Part shown: positions 34,230 to 43,037 of the stretch, piece after piece | Position numbering within the stretch: the stretch's first letter is position 1 | How the letters are laid out: every line of letters starts with the position of its first letter | Assembly (NCBI GenBank): GCA_024275975.1 | Contig: JAJRYC010000026.1 | Span: 1-51,513 of the forward strand | Length of the DNA stretch: 51,513 nucleotides | Source: Nitrospirota bacterium | GTDB lineage: Bacteria > Nitrospirota > Thermodesulfovibrionia > Thermodesulfovibrionales > UBA6898 | Reading direction: 5' to 3' | The notes under the pieces: generated by a model | What the model was told of the DNA's origin: nothing | Database searches by the model: none | What the model saw: only the letters and a program-made list of their open reading frames with translations | Position numbers and translations under genes: made by a program

Positions 34230-34979
34230 TTATATATACAAGTCTTGATTGAAACCTGGTTTGAGGTTGCTTTTTAAGAAAGTGTTGTGATAATCCGCCA
34301 ACCATTTATAGTTGTTCAAAATATTAGGGCAGGAAGCATATTTTACCAAATTTTTATTGATTAACTCCCTGTGCTTGAATATTATTCCTTTCGTACGGCT
34401 TTCTTCAACCACTCCCAGCATTACTTTCAGGTAGTTTATGTAGTCCAGGCCGTTTTTCCTGAATATGAGTTCTGAAATATCACACTGGTCATTCTTTACG
34501 AGCATATCGTGCTCATCAAAAAACGCTTCCTTTTCTTCTAATATTTGAGAGATTTTCGGAGATAGCGCGATCATCGGATAAATTACACTTTTACTCTCAA
34601 GATTATATGCGTCAATCAGCGCAGGCCCATAAAAAGTATTTTCTGATGAAAAGAAGTCCCCTGCATGAATGCATCCACGTATTAAGGTGTCCTGAAATAA
34701 CAGATGGCATTGAATCATTCCAATATTAATTATTTCGAAAAGCAATAATCCGAATGGTAGCTTTTTTATTTTGTAAAATCGTAAAGATGTGTCAGAATAT
34801 GTTATAACCTTAAGATCAAATAGTTTCTTTAAATCATCAGCTTCACCAGTGACATTATAAAAGTTTTTCAAACTTCCATAGATTTCATCACAATTATTAT
34901 TCTCTACTTTTTCTCCAAATCCTAGAATATCAATATAAGTTACCAGTGTTTCGCTATAATTTTTGCTTGTATTTTCCAT
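34230..34979 (-). CDS. Nucleotidyl-cyclase-like protein of the 'DILGF' type
   Basis: The 249-residue AT-rich gene encodes a soluble protein. It begins 'TLVTYIDILGFGEKV', has 'VITYSDTSLRF', then 'LIRGCIHAGDFFSSENTFYGPALIDAYNLES'. The two Asp-bearing blocks (YIDILGF and YSDT) and the 'GxAL..AY.LE' block fit a class-III cyclase-like fold that is common among unassigned bacterial proteins. The product is unknown. The low GC compared with neighbours suggests horizontal transfer. Confidence 0.72.
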   Translation of the reverse strand: MENTSKNYSETLVTYIDILGFGEKVENNNCDEIYGSLKNFYNVTGEADDLKKLFDLKVITYSDTSLRFYKIKKLPFGLLLFEIINIGMIQCHLLFQDTLIRGCIHAGDFFSSENTFYGPALIDAYNLESKSVIYPMIALSPKISQILEEKEAFFDEHDMLVKNDQCDISELIFRKNGLDYINYLKVMLGVVEESRTKGIIFKHRELINKNLVKYASCPNILNNYKWLADYHNTFLKSNLKPGFNQDLYI

Positions 34980-35188
34980 GTTTAATTAAGCAAAGATCAT
35001 TAATTAAAAGAACAAGTCGTTGTTATATAGTATGCAACAACATTCATAAGTAAGCAATGGGAATGCCAGTCGATAAAAGAATATAAGACTTTGTTTTATA
35101 AGAATTTTAGATATTTTCTGCCTGTACTCAGGAAGGAAAAAACAATAAAATATTTCTATAATCTATAAAGAAAGTTTATAGTCCCGTA

Positions 35189-35218
35189 GTTAGAGGCATG
35201 GCGCGCCATGCCCCTAAC
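35189..35218. repeat. 30-bp near-perfect palindrome
   Basis: GTTAGAGGCATGGCG and CGCCATGCCCCTAAC pair with one mismatch, giving a 15-bp stem with no loop. It lies just beyond the 3' end of the IS3 remnant. It could be the element's hairpin or a terminator, but no T-run follows. The surrounding 34980-35230 stretch has no gene. Confidence 0.6.
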
Positions 35219-35230
35219 CCGGAACCATTT

Positions 35231-35473
35231 TTATGGAAAAATAAATATCTCCACTTTGCACAACATAAGAACATGAGAGGAGGTCTCATTAGCCTGACCG
35301 GGATTACCCACGCAATCCTCGAAATATATTTCAATTGGTGTCTTATATCCCAGAAACTCATGGAGCCTCACTGTGTTATAAAAATGAAAGTATCTTGCCA
35401 GACCCAAACGAGTTTCCCTAACTGTCTGGTAGTTGTGAAGATAAACTTCCGCATACTTCACTGTTCGCCATAG
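35231..35473 (-). pseudogene. IS3-family transposase (OrfB) C-terminal remnant
   Basis: The decoded piece 'LWRTVKYAEVYLHNYQTV', 'RYFHFYNTVRLHEFLGYKTP' matches the end of the DDE integrase domain of IS3/IS150-type OrfB (typically '..FYN..R.H..LGY.TP.E.Y'). Upstream of residue 26 of this frame the similarity stops, so the DDE core and OrfA are missing. It abuts the 3' end of the lipoprotein gene and may have truncated it. Confidence 0.75.
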
Positions 35474-35480
35474 TCTGATT

Positions 35481-35924
35481 TTACTGTGGAAGGGAATCTT
35501 CGTGAATAAACAGGGGCTGGCCCCTTTGTCTTTCCTCCCTTGTCTCTCCATGTTGCCGCAAAATTCGGTCCCATTCTACTTGCAAGGCAAAATCCAAATC
35601 CACTTCTATGCCAGGAACATCCGGACGAATAAAAATAAAATGAACATTATTCCCCTCGCTCAAATCTGCCTTAAGCGACTTCACACTCGCTGATGCGCCG
35701 CTTGCCCACACAACGTTTGTGCCTTTTAATAACATGTAGCCTCTTTCCCTGTCCTGGGGAGTAATTGGGTACACAAGAGTAAGAGGGGTATAACCAAAAG
35801 CTTTTTGGTCCTCATAAAGAGTAGCACTTGCCGGGTCGGCATAATATGTCACTTTAAGCTGATTTGTTGCACATCCAGCAAGAAAAAGCAGCCCCCAAAA
35901 TAGGACTTTAATGATATTTTTAAT
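35481..35924 (-). CDS. Small lipoprotein with a non-standard or lost start codon
   Basis: The frame encodes a lipoprotein signal 'IKVLFWGLLFLAGCATNQ' (lipobox LAGC), followed by a beta-rich domain ('YADPASATLYEDQKAFGYTPLTLVYPI', 'VKSLKADLSE'). No ATG or GTG precedes the signal. The only candidate in the open frame is an ATT at 35922-35924, with GGAAGGA four bases upstream. A GTG at 35852 would drop the signal. ATT starts are rare, so either it is used or an ATG was changed. The C-terminus (after about residue 130) runs into IS sequence and may be foreign. Confidence 0.6.
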   Translation of the reverse strand: MKNIIKVLFWGLLFLAGCATNQLKVTYYADPASATLYEDQKAFGYTPLTLVYPITPQDRERGYMLLKGTNVVWASGASASVKSLKADLSEGNNVHFIFIRPDVPGIEVDLDFALQVEWDRILRQHGETREERQRGQPLFIHEDSLPQ

Positions 35925-36025
35925 TTAATCCTTCCATTAACTTTTAGATGACTCCGTCTTCTAAAACTACGATGTAAAATTAGCTTCAGCAGGTTTTGGG
36001 ACAGCGTCACCGTCAATGTAAAGGG

Positions 36026-36220
36026 TCATCTGCATATCTCTTTGACTCGTCCTACATCTCCACTAGCCAATCTTACTTTTATGCCATGAGGATGTGAAGG
36101 AGAATTTGTCAGGATATCCTTGACAACTCCTTCAGTTAATTTACCACTTTTTTGGTCTTGTTTTAATACTATCTTGACCTTAAGGCCTCGCGTTATATTT
36201 AATCTTTCTTTTCCATCCAT
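36026..36220 (-). CDS. ywbE: YwbE family protein
   Basis: The 64-residue protein reads 'RLNITRGLKVKIVLKQDQ' then 'KLTEGVVKDILTNSPSHPHGIKVRL' and 'GRVKEI', the full YwbE (DUF2196) pattern. It is a small beta-rich domain. Its role is not known to me, though the family is often described as predicted RNA-interacting. It stands alone with about 200 bp on each side. Confidence 0.92.
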   Translation of the reverse strand: MDGKERLNITRGLKVKIVLKQDQKSGKLTEGVVKDILTNSPSHPHGIKVRLASGDVGRVKEICR

Positions 36221-36423
36221 AATAATAATATTATATACCCCAAACTGCTTTCATAAGTAGTCATTTTATTTTTTGAATATAACGCCTCATATTGAGGTGA
36301 CGCAGAGGGGGTTTCCGACAAAAGACAAAGTCAGGGGCTTAACATTTCCCTGAAGATACCCCCAACGTGGCCAGATTGAAGCAGGAATTGAAACCTTATT
36401 AATCGTTTGTGTGATTCTGGACT

Positions 36424-37428
36424 CTAAGTCTTCCCAACAACCTTTGCGAATTCCCTCAGGTGTTTTATCTCTCCCATGGCAATCAGCGTATCGCCTTTCA
36501 TTATATTGGTTGTAGATTTGGGATTAAATTCCATTTCGCCTGTAACCCTTTTTATTGCAACTATTATTATCCCCAGGTCTTTGCGAATTCCGCATTTGTC
36601 AAGACTGCACCCTATAAACTTTGAGTCTTCCTTAACCTTGATCTCTTCTATCTGAAGCTCAAGGTTACCGCTTTTGGTCGCAAATTCCAGGAAGTCCACA
36701 ACAGCAGGTTTCAGCGCTGTGTGGGCGATTCTTATACCGCCTATATAATAAGGAGATATAACACTGTCCGCGCCTGCCCTCAGAAGTTTTCTTTCAACTC
36801 CGTCCTCGCTTGCCCTTGCAACTATTGAAAGCTTGGGGTTGAGTTCCCTCGCGGACAGTACGGCATACAGGTTATCGGCATCCGATGAAAGGACATAGAT
36901 AAGGCCACGTGCCTTTTCTATTCCGGCCGCTTTTAAAACAGCATCCTGGGTGGAATCACCCTGTAAGGCGAGCATATCCGTATCCATTGAAGCAAGTATT
37001 TCAGGGGATTTTTCAACGACCACAAAAGGTGCATGGTTGTGTCTCATTTCATTGGCGACAATCTTGCCCATTCTGCCATACCCGCATATTATATAATGGT
37101 TTTTAATCTCCGCAATTTTTTTAATCAATTTTCTCCTCCCGAATATCTCTCTTATTTCTCCTTCAATAATTATTCTTGCCCCCGCCCCAAGCGCATAAAA
37201 CATGGTGCCGACGCCCGAAAGCACAAGGATGATTGTAAAAGTCCTTCCCGGTGTTGAGAGCTCGTGAATTTCTTCGTAACCGACAGTTGAAAGAGTGATG
37301 ACAGTCATGTAAAGGGCATCGAAGATATTCCATTTCTCTATAACGGAATAACCTATTGTGCCAAAAGAAATGACTCCGAGAACCAGTGCTGTTATAACTG
37401 CTATACGCCTTTTGAGTAACACAATCAA
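36424..37428 (-). CDS. Two-helix potassium channel with RCK (TrkA-N/C) domains
   Basis: The 334-residue protein has two membrane helices with a pore loop 'LSTVGYEEIHEL', an RCK N-domain with 'IICGYGRMGKIVANEM' (a Rossmann GxGxxG) and a TrkA-C end. It is like MthK. The filter reads TVGYE where most channels have TVGYG. The TTG start at 37428 lacks a clear ribosome binding site, and a GTG two codons later is as likely. It stands alone. Confidence 0.92.
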   Translation of the reverse strand: MIVLLKRRIAVITALVLGVISFGTIGYSVIEKWNIFDALYMTVITLSTVGYEEIHELSTPGRTFTIILVLSGVGTMFYALGAGARIIIEGEIREIFGRRKLIKKIAEIKNHYIICGYGRMGKIVANEMRHNHAPFVVVEKSPEILASMDTDMLALQGDSTQDAVLKAAGIEKARGLIYVLSSDADNLYAVLSARELNPKLSIVARASEDGVERKLLRAGADSVISPYYIGGIRIAHTALKPAVVDFLEFATKSGNLELQIEEIKVKEDSKFIGCSLDKCGIRKDLGIIIVAIKRVTGEMEFNPKSTTNIMKGDTLIAMGEIKHLREFAKVVGKT

Positions 37429-37712
37429 TTATAAATTATTCCGGCTAAATTATTCCGATTCCTGATTTCCTCCTCTGTTTTCTATATATAGATTCCCATT
37501 TTGGGCGCGGATTATTCGGAGGCGCGCCCGAACGCATCATGGCCGCGGATGACAGCCTTATGCCGATCACTGCGTCAGGCAGTGCCGCTGCCGCAACATC
37601 CAGTCATGGGCTGCTCTGCTATACGGGATGCCCCTGACCTGCTCATTAAGAAGAGAAGAATGAGGCCGGAGGATGCCCGGACGTGGAGATACTTGCCGGG
37701 GACGGTGCCGCT

Positions 37713-39623
37713 CTATGGCTTGGGGCTTGCCTCCTTTATTATGCGTTCCACATCATCTCTGTCCAGAACCTCCTCTTTTATAAGAGCCCCTGCTAAATTA
37801 TCAAGGACATGCCTTTTATCTGCCAATATCTCTTCTGCCTTTGATTCTGCATCGGTTATTAACTTTCGTATCTCCTGGTCCATAAGCCATGTCATTTCCT
37901 CACTGAAACGTTTGGGCTGGGCAAGTTCTCTTCCTAAAAATGGATGTTCTTCTCCCCTTCCAAGGTTTAAAGGACCGACTTTATCACTCATACCCCACTG
38001 AGCTACCATCTTCTCTGCAAGAGAAGTCGCTTCTTTCAGATCATTCTGCGCGCCTGTACTCACGTCATTAAAGACGATCTTCTCAGCAACTCTTCCGGCA
38101 AGAGCTACGCTTAATTTGTCCATAAGGTACGCCTTGGGATAATAATGCCTGTCTTCTTCAGGCAGAAGCTGCGTTATCCCCATAGCCATTCCGCGCGGCA
38201 GGATGCTGACTTTGTGGATAGGGTCGGTATCAGGCAGTTCCGAGGCAGCAAGGGCATGTCCTGCCTCGTGGTAGGCTGTTATCCGTTTTTCCATATCGCT
38301 GATGGTTTCTTCTCTTACGGAACCCATCAGGATTTTATCCTTCGCCTCTTCAAAATCAGTCGTATCTATTCTGTCTTTTTTCTTTCTTACCGCAGTAAGG
38401 GCAGCCTAATTCGCGAGGTTTTCGAGATCAGCACCTGTCATACCGGGAGTCCCTTTTGCTATGCTCTCAAGGTCAATATCGTCCGCCAGTATCTTGTTCC
38501 TCACGTGGACATCGAGAATGGCTTTGCGGTCTTTCCACCCCGGCCTGTCAATAACGATAAGCCTGTCAAAACGGCCCGGCCTGAGAAGTGCGGGGTCAAG
38601 GACATCCGGCCTGTTTGTTGCCGCCAGAACAATTACTTCTTCGTGAGGCTCAAATCCATCAAGTTCACTTAAAAGCTGATTCAGCGTCTGTTCCCTTTCA
38701 TCATGTCCACCTCCAAGGCCTGTTCCACGGGTGCGCCCGACAGAATCAAGCTCGTCAATAAAAATTATACTCGGCTGAGAGGCTTTTGCCTTCTGGAACA
38801 TGTCCCTGACACGGGCGGCCCCTACCCCTACAAACATCTCTATAAACTCAGACGCACTGATGCTGTAAAAAGGAACACCTGCTTCACCTGCTACCGAGCG
38901 CGCAAGAAGAGTTTTCCCTGTGCCGGGAGGACCGACCAAAAGCACCCCCCTGGGGATTTTTGCCCCAAGTTTCCTGTACTCAGCAGGATTCCTCAGAAAC
39001 TCTACTGTTTCCCACAGTTCCTGTTTCACATTTTGCATCCCGGCCACATCCTTGAAAGTTATGGTGGATTTTCTGACATCATGAAGTTTTGCCTTGCTTG
39101 AACCGAAAGTGAAGAGCCCTCCGGGGCCTCCCTGAATCTGCCGTGACTTCCTCATTATGAACAACCAGATGCCGATAATCAAAACCCATGGCAGAATCCC
39201 GAATAAAAGCTTTTCAAAAAAGGAGACCTCCTCTGAAGGTTCAACATTTATAACTACATGCTTCTCTTCAAGTCTTGAAAGGAGTTTTTCGCCCTGGAAG
39301 GAAGGCAGAAAAGTGCGAAAGTATTTTACATCCGCGGTTTCTTTTTTACCCGGCGGACGTATTTTTATCTCTTTAACAAACTCCCCGCTGACCCGCAGAT
39401 TTTTTATTGTGACGGATTTTACGTTGTCGGAGTTAAGTTGTTCAATAAACCGGCTGTAATTAATCTCATACCGTTCAGGGACTTCAGCAGTAAAGAATTG
39501 TCCCCAGAAATATAAAAAAATGACAATGAGTAAAAGGGCGATACTAAATCTCCACTGAGGGCTTTTAATCTTGTCAGTTATACTTTTGCCATTATCATAT
39601 GGTGCGGAGGTCGAATCCTTCAT
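37713..39623 (-). pseudogene. ftsH: FtsH ATP-dependent zinc protease with an in-frame TAG
   Basis: The N-terminal part (405 residues) has a membrane region, a periplasmic domain, Walker A GPPGTGKT, Walker B '[11 protein letters not shown]', the SRH and '[12 protein letters not shown]'. TAG at 38406-38408 interrupts it. In the same frame the sequence then gives 'AALTAVRKKKDRID', 'AYHEAGHALAA' with the zinc site HEAGH, and the rest of the protease up to 'DRDDVERIIKEASPKP'. TAG is one base from GAG, and Glu is normal in the FtsH 'NL.NEAAL' block. The genome may have another FtsH. If the stop is real, an AAA-only fragment is made. Confidence 0.9.
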
Positions 39624-40107
39624 ATTGCCGACCGCTGCCCTGTTCGATTGAGAGATTTCTTCAGCTTCCGCTCTTTTTTCATCTTTCCCCCGGTCTTTTT
39701 CTCTACTTGTTTACCATATTTTAGTCTACTCCCGCCAACTCACCTGTTTCAATCTCCTTTAACCCACCTGTCTTATTATATTCATAATCAATAATCAATA
39801 ATCAATCCTGCCCCGCATATCGATACGGGGTGCGCTGAGGATTACGGTTTCCATAATCCTGATGGCTTGCGGTTCTGTTGTATTTTGCAATATTACCGGT
39901 TGATTTTAACCTGCGTCAACATCTCTCCCGTTTTCATTTCTTTCCCGATCAGGAGGCCCGGGAGGCTCCTGGTTAATCAGTCATATCGTAATCATCAAAT
40001 GCTGCTATCCATAATCTCTTTTAGCTGTATAATTAGCAACATAGACATACTATTTTATTAGGTTATGTCAGTTGACAACCTATATAGTATTAAGATATGT
40101 TAGTCAT
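39624..40107. other. Gene-free stretch upstream of the pil operon
   Basis: It holds an AATCAAT word repeated in tandem (39786-39806), a CCCCG...CGGGG hairpin (about 39810-39829) and an AGGATTA...TAATCCT hairpin. A TTGACA hexamer at 40072 could be a -35 box, but no good -10 lies at 17 bp. I see no gene here. Confidence 0.35.
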
Positions 40108-41928
40108 ATGGCAGCCAAGCTAGGTCAACTGTTGATAGCCTCTAATATTATCACTGAAGAACAGTTAAAAGAGGCTCTGAATGTCCAGAAAAAAGATGGC
40201 GGGAGACTCGGCACGAACCTTGTGACCCTGGGGTTTATTACTGAAGACAAACTTGTCGCGTTTCTGAGCAAACAATACGGCGTGCCCGCCATTAATCTGA
40301 CCGAATATAAGATTGACCAGTCTATTCTGAAATTAATCTCCGCGGATATCGCAAAAAAATACCTGATTATGCCTGTTGCGAGAGTAGGGGCGACGCTTAC
40401 AATTGCTATGGCGGATCCTTCAAATGTCTTTGCCATAGATGACGTGAAGTTTATGACTGGATATAATGTTGAGGTTGTTGTCTCAAGCGAATCAGCAATA
40501 ATAAATACAATCTCAAGTTATTACCTCGGCAAAGGCGAAAACATGCTGGAGACATCGGTGGACGCCAGTCCGGCCACGCTCCAGGCTAAAGATTATACCT
40601 TCTCCGATGATGATCTCACCGGGAATCAGTCATTTGACTACGGCGGCCTGGATGACGCGCCGAGCGTCGATGTCGATGATTTTGACAAGATAGTCGGCAG
40701 CGCCCTCGATAATGTTGATGTACTTGAAGAGAGAGAAGACACCGAGGTCGTCAGGGATGTCGAGGCGCCGATAGTAAAGCTTGTTAACGGAATATTCGTC
40801 AATGCGATCAAGTCAGGCGCGAGTGACATTCATATAGAACCATACGAGAATTCTCTAAGGGTGAGGTACAGGGTCGACGGCGTTATGTATACGGTGATGA
40901 ACCTCCCGATCAAAATAAGGGCTGCGCTGACTTCAAGAGTTAAGATTATGTCAAAGCTCGATATCGCAGAGAGGAGACTTCCGCAGGACGGCAGGATCAA
41001 GCTGAAACTCGGGAAAAAACGCGAAATAGATTTTCGTGTCTCGACTCTTCCCTGCCTTTTTGGAGAAAAAACGGTCCTGAGAATTCTGGATAAAGCAAAT
41101 CTCCAGGTAGACCTTACAAAATTGGGTTTTGAGGATGCGGCGCTGAGGGATTTCATGGGGGCGCTGGACAAGCCATACGGAATGATACTTGTGACGGGTC
41201 CGACCGGGAGCGGAAAAACCACGACGCTTTATTCCGCGCTCAATCACCTGAACAAGCCGGATACCAATATAATGACCGCCGAGGACCCCGTGGAATATAA
41301 TTTCATGGGAATTAACCAGGTGCAGGTCAAGGAAGAGATAGGCCTTACTTTCGCGTCCGCGCTCAGATCCTTCCTGAGGCAGGACCCCGACATTATAATG
41401 GTTGGAGAGATTCGTGATTTTGAGACGGCCGAGATTGGAGTAAAGGCCGCGCTTACAGGCCACCTTGTTCTGAGTACTCTGCACACTAATGATGCCCCAA
41501 GTACTATCAGCCGACTGCTGAATATGGGTATTGAGCCTTTTCTGGTTTCTTCCTCTGTTATCCTTATGGTTGCTCAAAGACTCGCGAGAAAACTGTGTCT
41601 GCAGTGCAGGGAAGAGGAAAAAGCGCCTGAATCAGCACTTATTAAAATCGGTTTTTCGGAAGAAGAGGCGAAGACTGTAAGATGTTATAGAGGCAAAGGC
41701 TGTCCTGCGTGCAATAATTCAGGGTATAAAGGCAGGATAGCGCTTTATGAGGTGATGCTTGTAAAGGACGAAATAAAAGAGCTGATTCTGGAAGGCGCAT
41801 CTTCGGCTGAACTGAAAAAAACAGCCGTCCGACTGGGGATGAAGACCCTGAGAATGAGCGGACTGACAAAAGTGGCTGAAGGAGTAACATCCATGGAAGA
41901 GGTGCTGCGCGTAACTTTTGGTGATTAA
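40108..41928 (+). CDS. pilB: Type IV pilus assembly ATPase PilB
   Basis: The 606-residue protein is a secretion/pilus ATPase. An N-terminal MshEN-like domain ('KLGQLLIASNIITEEQLKEAL', 'RLGTNLVTLGFITEDKLVAFL') may bind cyclic-di-GMP. Then come Walker A GPTGSGKTT, the Asp box, Walker B 'DPDIIMVGEIRD', the His box and the zinc CxxC pairs (CLQC, CPAC). I chose the ATG at 40108 over a TTG at 40072, since 'MAAKLGQLL' is the natural MshEN start. It powers pilus extension and heads the pilB-T-C-S-R operon. Confidence 0.95.
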   Translation: MAAKLGQLLIASNIITEEQLKEALNVQKKDGGRLGTNLVTLGFITEDKLVAFLSKQYGVPAINLTEYKIDQSILKLISADIAKKYLIMPVARVGATLTIAMADPSNVFAIDDVKFMTGYNVEVVVSSESAIINTISSYYLGKGENMLETSVDASPATLQAKDYTFSDDDLTGNQSFDYGGLDDAPSVDVDDFDKIVGSALDNVDVLEEREDTEVVRDVEAPIVKLVNGIFVNAIKSGASDIHIEPYENSLRVRYRVDGVMYTVMNLPIKIRAALTSRVKIMSKLDIAERRLPQDGRIKLKLGKKREIDFRVSTLPCLFGEKTVLRILDKANLQVDLTKLGFEDAALRDFMGALDKPYGMILVTGPTGSGKTTTLYSALNHLNKPDTNIMTAEDPVEYNFMGINQVQVKEEIGLTFASALRSFLRQDPDIIMVGEIRDFETAEIGVKAALTGHLVLSTLHTNDAPSTISRLLNMGIEPFLVSSSVILMVAQRLARKLCLQCREEEKAPESALIKIGFSEEEAKTVRCYRGKGCPACNNSGYKGRIALYEVMLVKDEIKELILEGASSAELKKTAVRLGMKTLRMSGLTKVAEGVTSMEEVLRVTFGD

Positions 41929-41939
41929 AGGAGAAATCG

Positions 41940-43031
41940 ATGGCGAATATATATGACCAGTTAAAGAACATGGTGGAAAAAGGGGCCTCGGACCTGCATA
42001 TCACAACCGGGAGTCCGCCAAGGCTGAGAATAGACGGAAAGCTTATTCCCCTTGAACTCCCAAGTCTTACACCCGCGGACACAAAGGCGTTATGCTATAG
42101 CATATTAACTGATGCGCAGAAGTATAAATTCGAGGAAAGCAACGAACTGGATCTGTCCTTTGGAGTAAAAGGGCTGAGCAGATTCAGGGGAAATATTTTT
42201 ATGCAGAGAGGGGCCGTAGCGGGTGCATTCAGGACCATACCCTTTGAAATCAGATCCTTCAATGAACTGGGACTTCCCCCGATAATAAATGACCTGGTTA
42301 AAAAACCAAGCGGGCTTATACTTGTCACCGGTCCCACGGGAAGCGGAAAATCCACTACACTGGCGGCGATGATCGATAAGATTAATTCGGAAAGATATGA
42401 CCATATTATAACCATTGAAGACCCGATAGAATATCTGCACGCGCACAAGAAATCTCTTATTAACCAGAGAGAAGTCCATGCTGATACAACTTCTTTCAAG
42501 GCTGCTCTCAGGTATGTATTGAGGCAGGATCCGGATGTTGTGCTTATCGGTGAAATGAGAGACCTCGAGACGATCGAAGCGGCCCTTACAGTTTCGGAAA
42601 CCGGTCATTTGACCCTTGCGACTCTTCATACAAATTCAGCCGTGCAGACAATAAACCGTATTATCGACGTCTTTCCGCCCCATCAGCAGGAGCAGATAAG
42701 GGTCCAGCTTTCCTTTGTTCTTGAAGGGGTGTTTTCCCAGCATCTGATCCCCAAAAAATCAGGTAAGGGGAGGGTGTTGACGGCGGAACTGCTTGTGCCG
42801 AACGCCGCGATAAGAAACCTGATAAGAGAAGATAAAATACACCAGATATACTCAATGATGCAGACCGGCCAGTCAAAGTTCGGGATGCAGACAATGAATC
42901 AATCTCTGCTGAATCTTTATACAAAAGGTCTTATTTTATATGAGGATGCAGTCAACAGGTCTCCAGTATCCGAAGAATTAATTACAATGCTCCAGAGGCT
43001 GTCGAGTGCGGACTCTGGCCGCAGGAGGTGA
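41940..43031 (+). CDS. pilT: Pilus retraction ATPase PilT
   Basis: The 363-residue protein has 'KGASDLHITTGSPPRLRIDGKL', Walker A GPTGSGKST, Walker B 'DPDVVLIGEMRD' and the PilT-specific 'NAAIRNLIRE' motif. It drives pilus retraction. It starts 11 bp after pilB with a GGAG site. Confidence 0.97.
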   Translation: MANIYDQLKNMVEKGASDLHITTGSPPRLRIDGKLIPLELPSLTPADTKALCYSILTDAQKYKFEESNELDLSFGVKGLSRFRGNIFMQRGAVAGAFRTIPFEIRSFNELGLPPIINDLVKKPSGLILVTGPTGSGKSTTLAAMIDKINSERYDHIITIEDPIEYLHAHKKSLINQREVHADTTSFKAALRYVLRQDPDVVLIGEMRDLETIEAALTVSETGHLTLATLHTNSAVQTINRIIDVFPPHQQEQIRVQLSFVLEGVFSQHLIPKKSGKGRVLTAELLVPNAAIRNLIREDKIHQIYSMMQTGQSKFGMQTMNQSLLNLYTKGLILYEDAVNRSPVSEELITMLQRLSSADSGRRR

Positions 43032-43037
43032 TAAGCA

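Noticed and set aside
26816-34979. A defence island made of the HSDR_N protein and the cyclase-like gene
   Set aside because: They are about 7 kb apart, with housekeeping-like genes between, and no effector, toxin or restriction partner is next to either.
37429-37712. Additional gene after ftsH
   Set aside because: The stretch has several GC-rich short frames but none with a start, ribosome binding site and credible composition.
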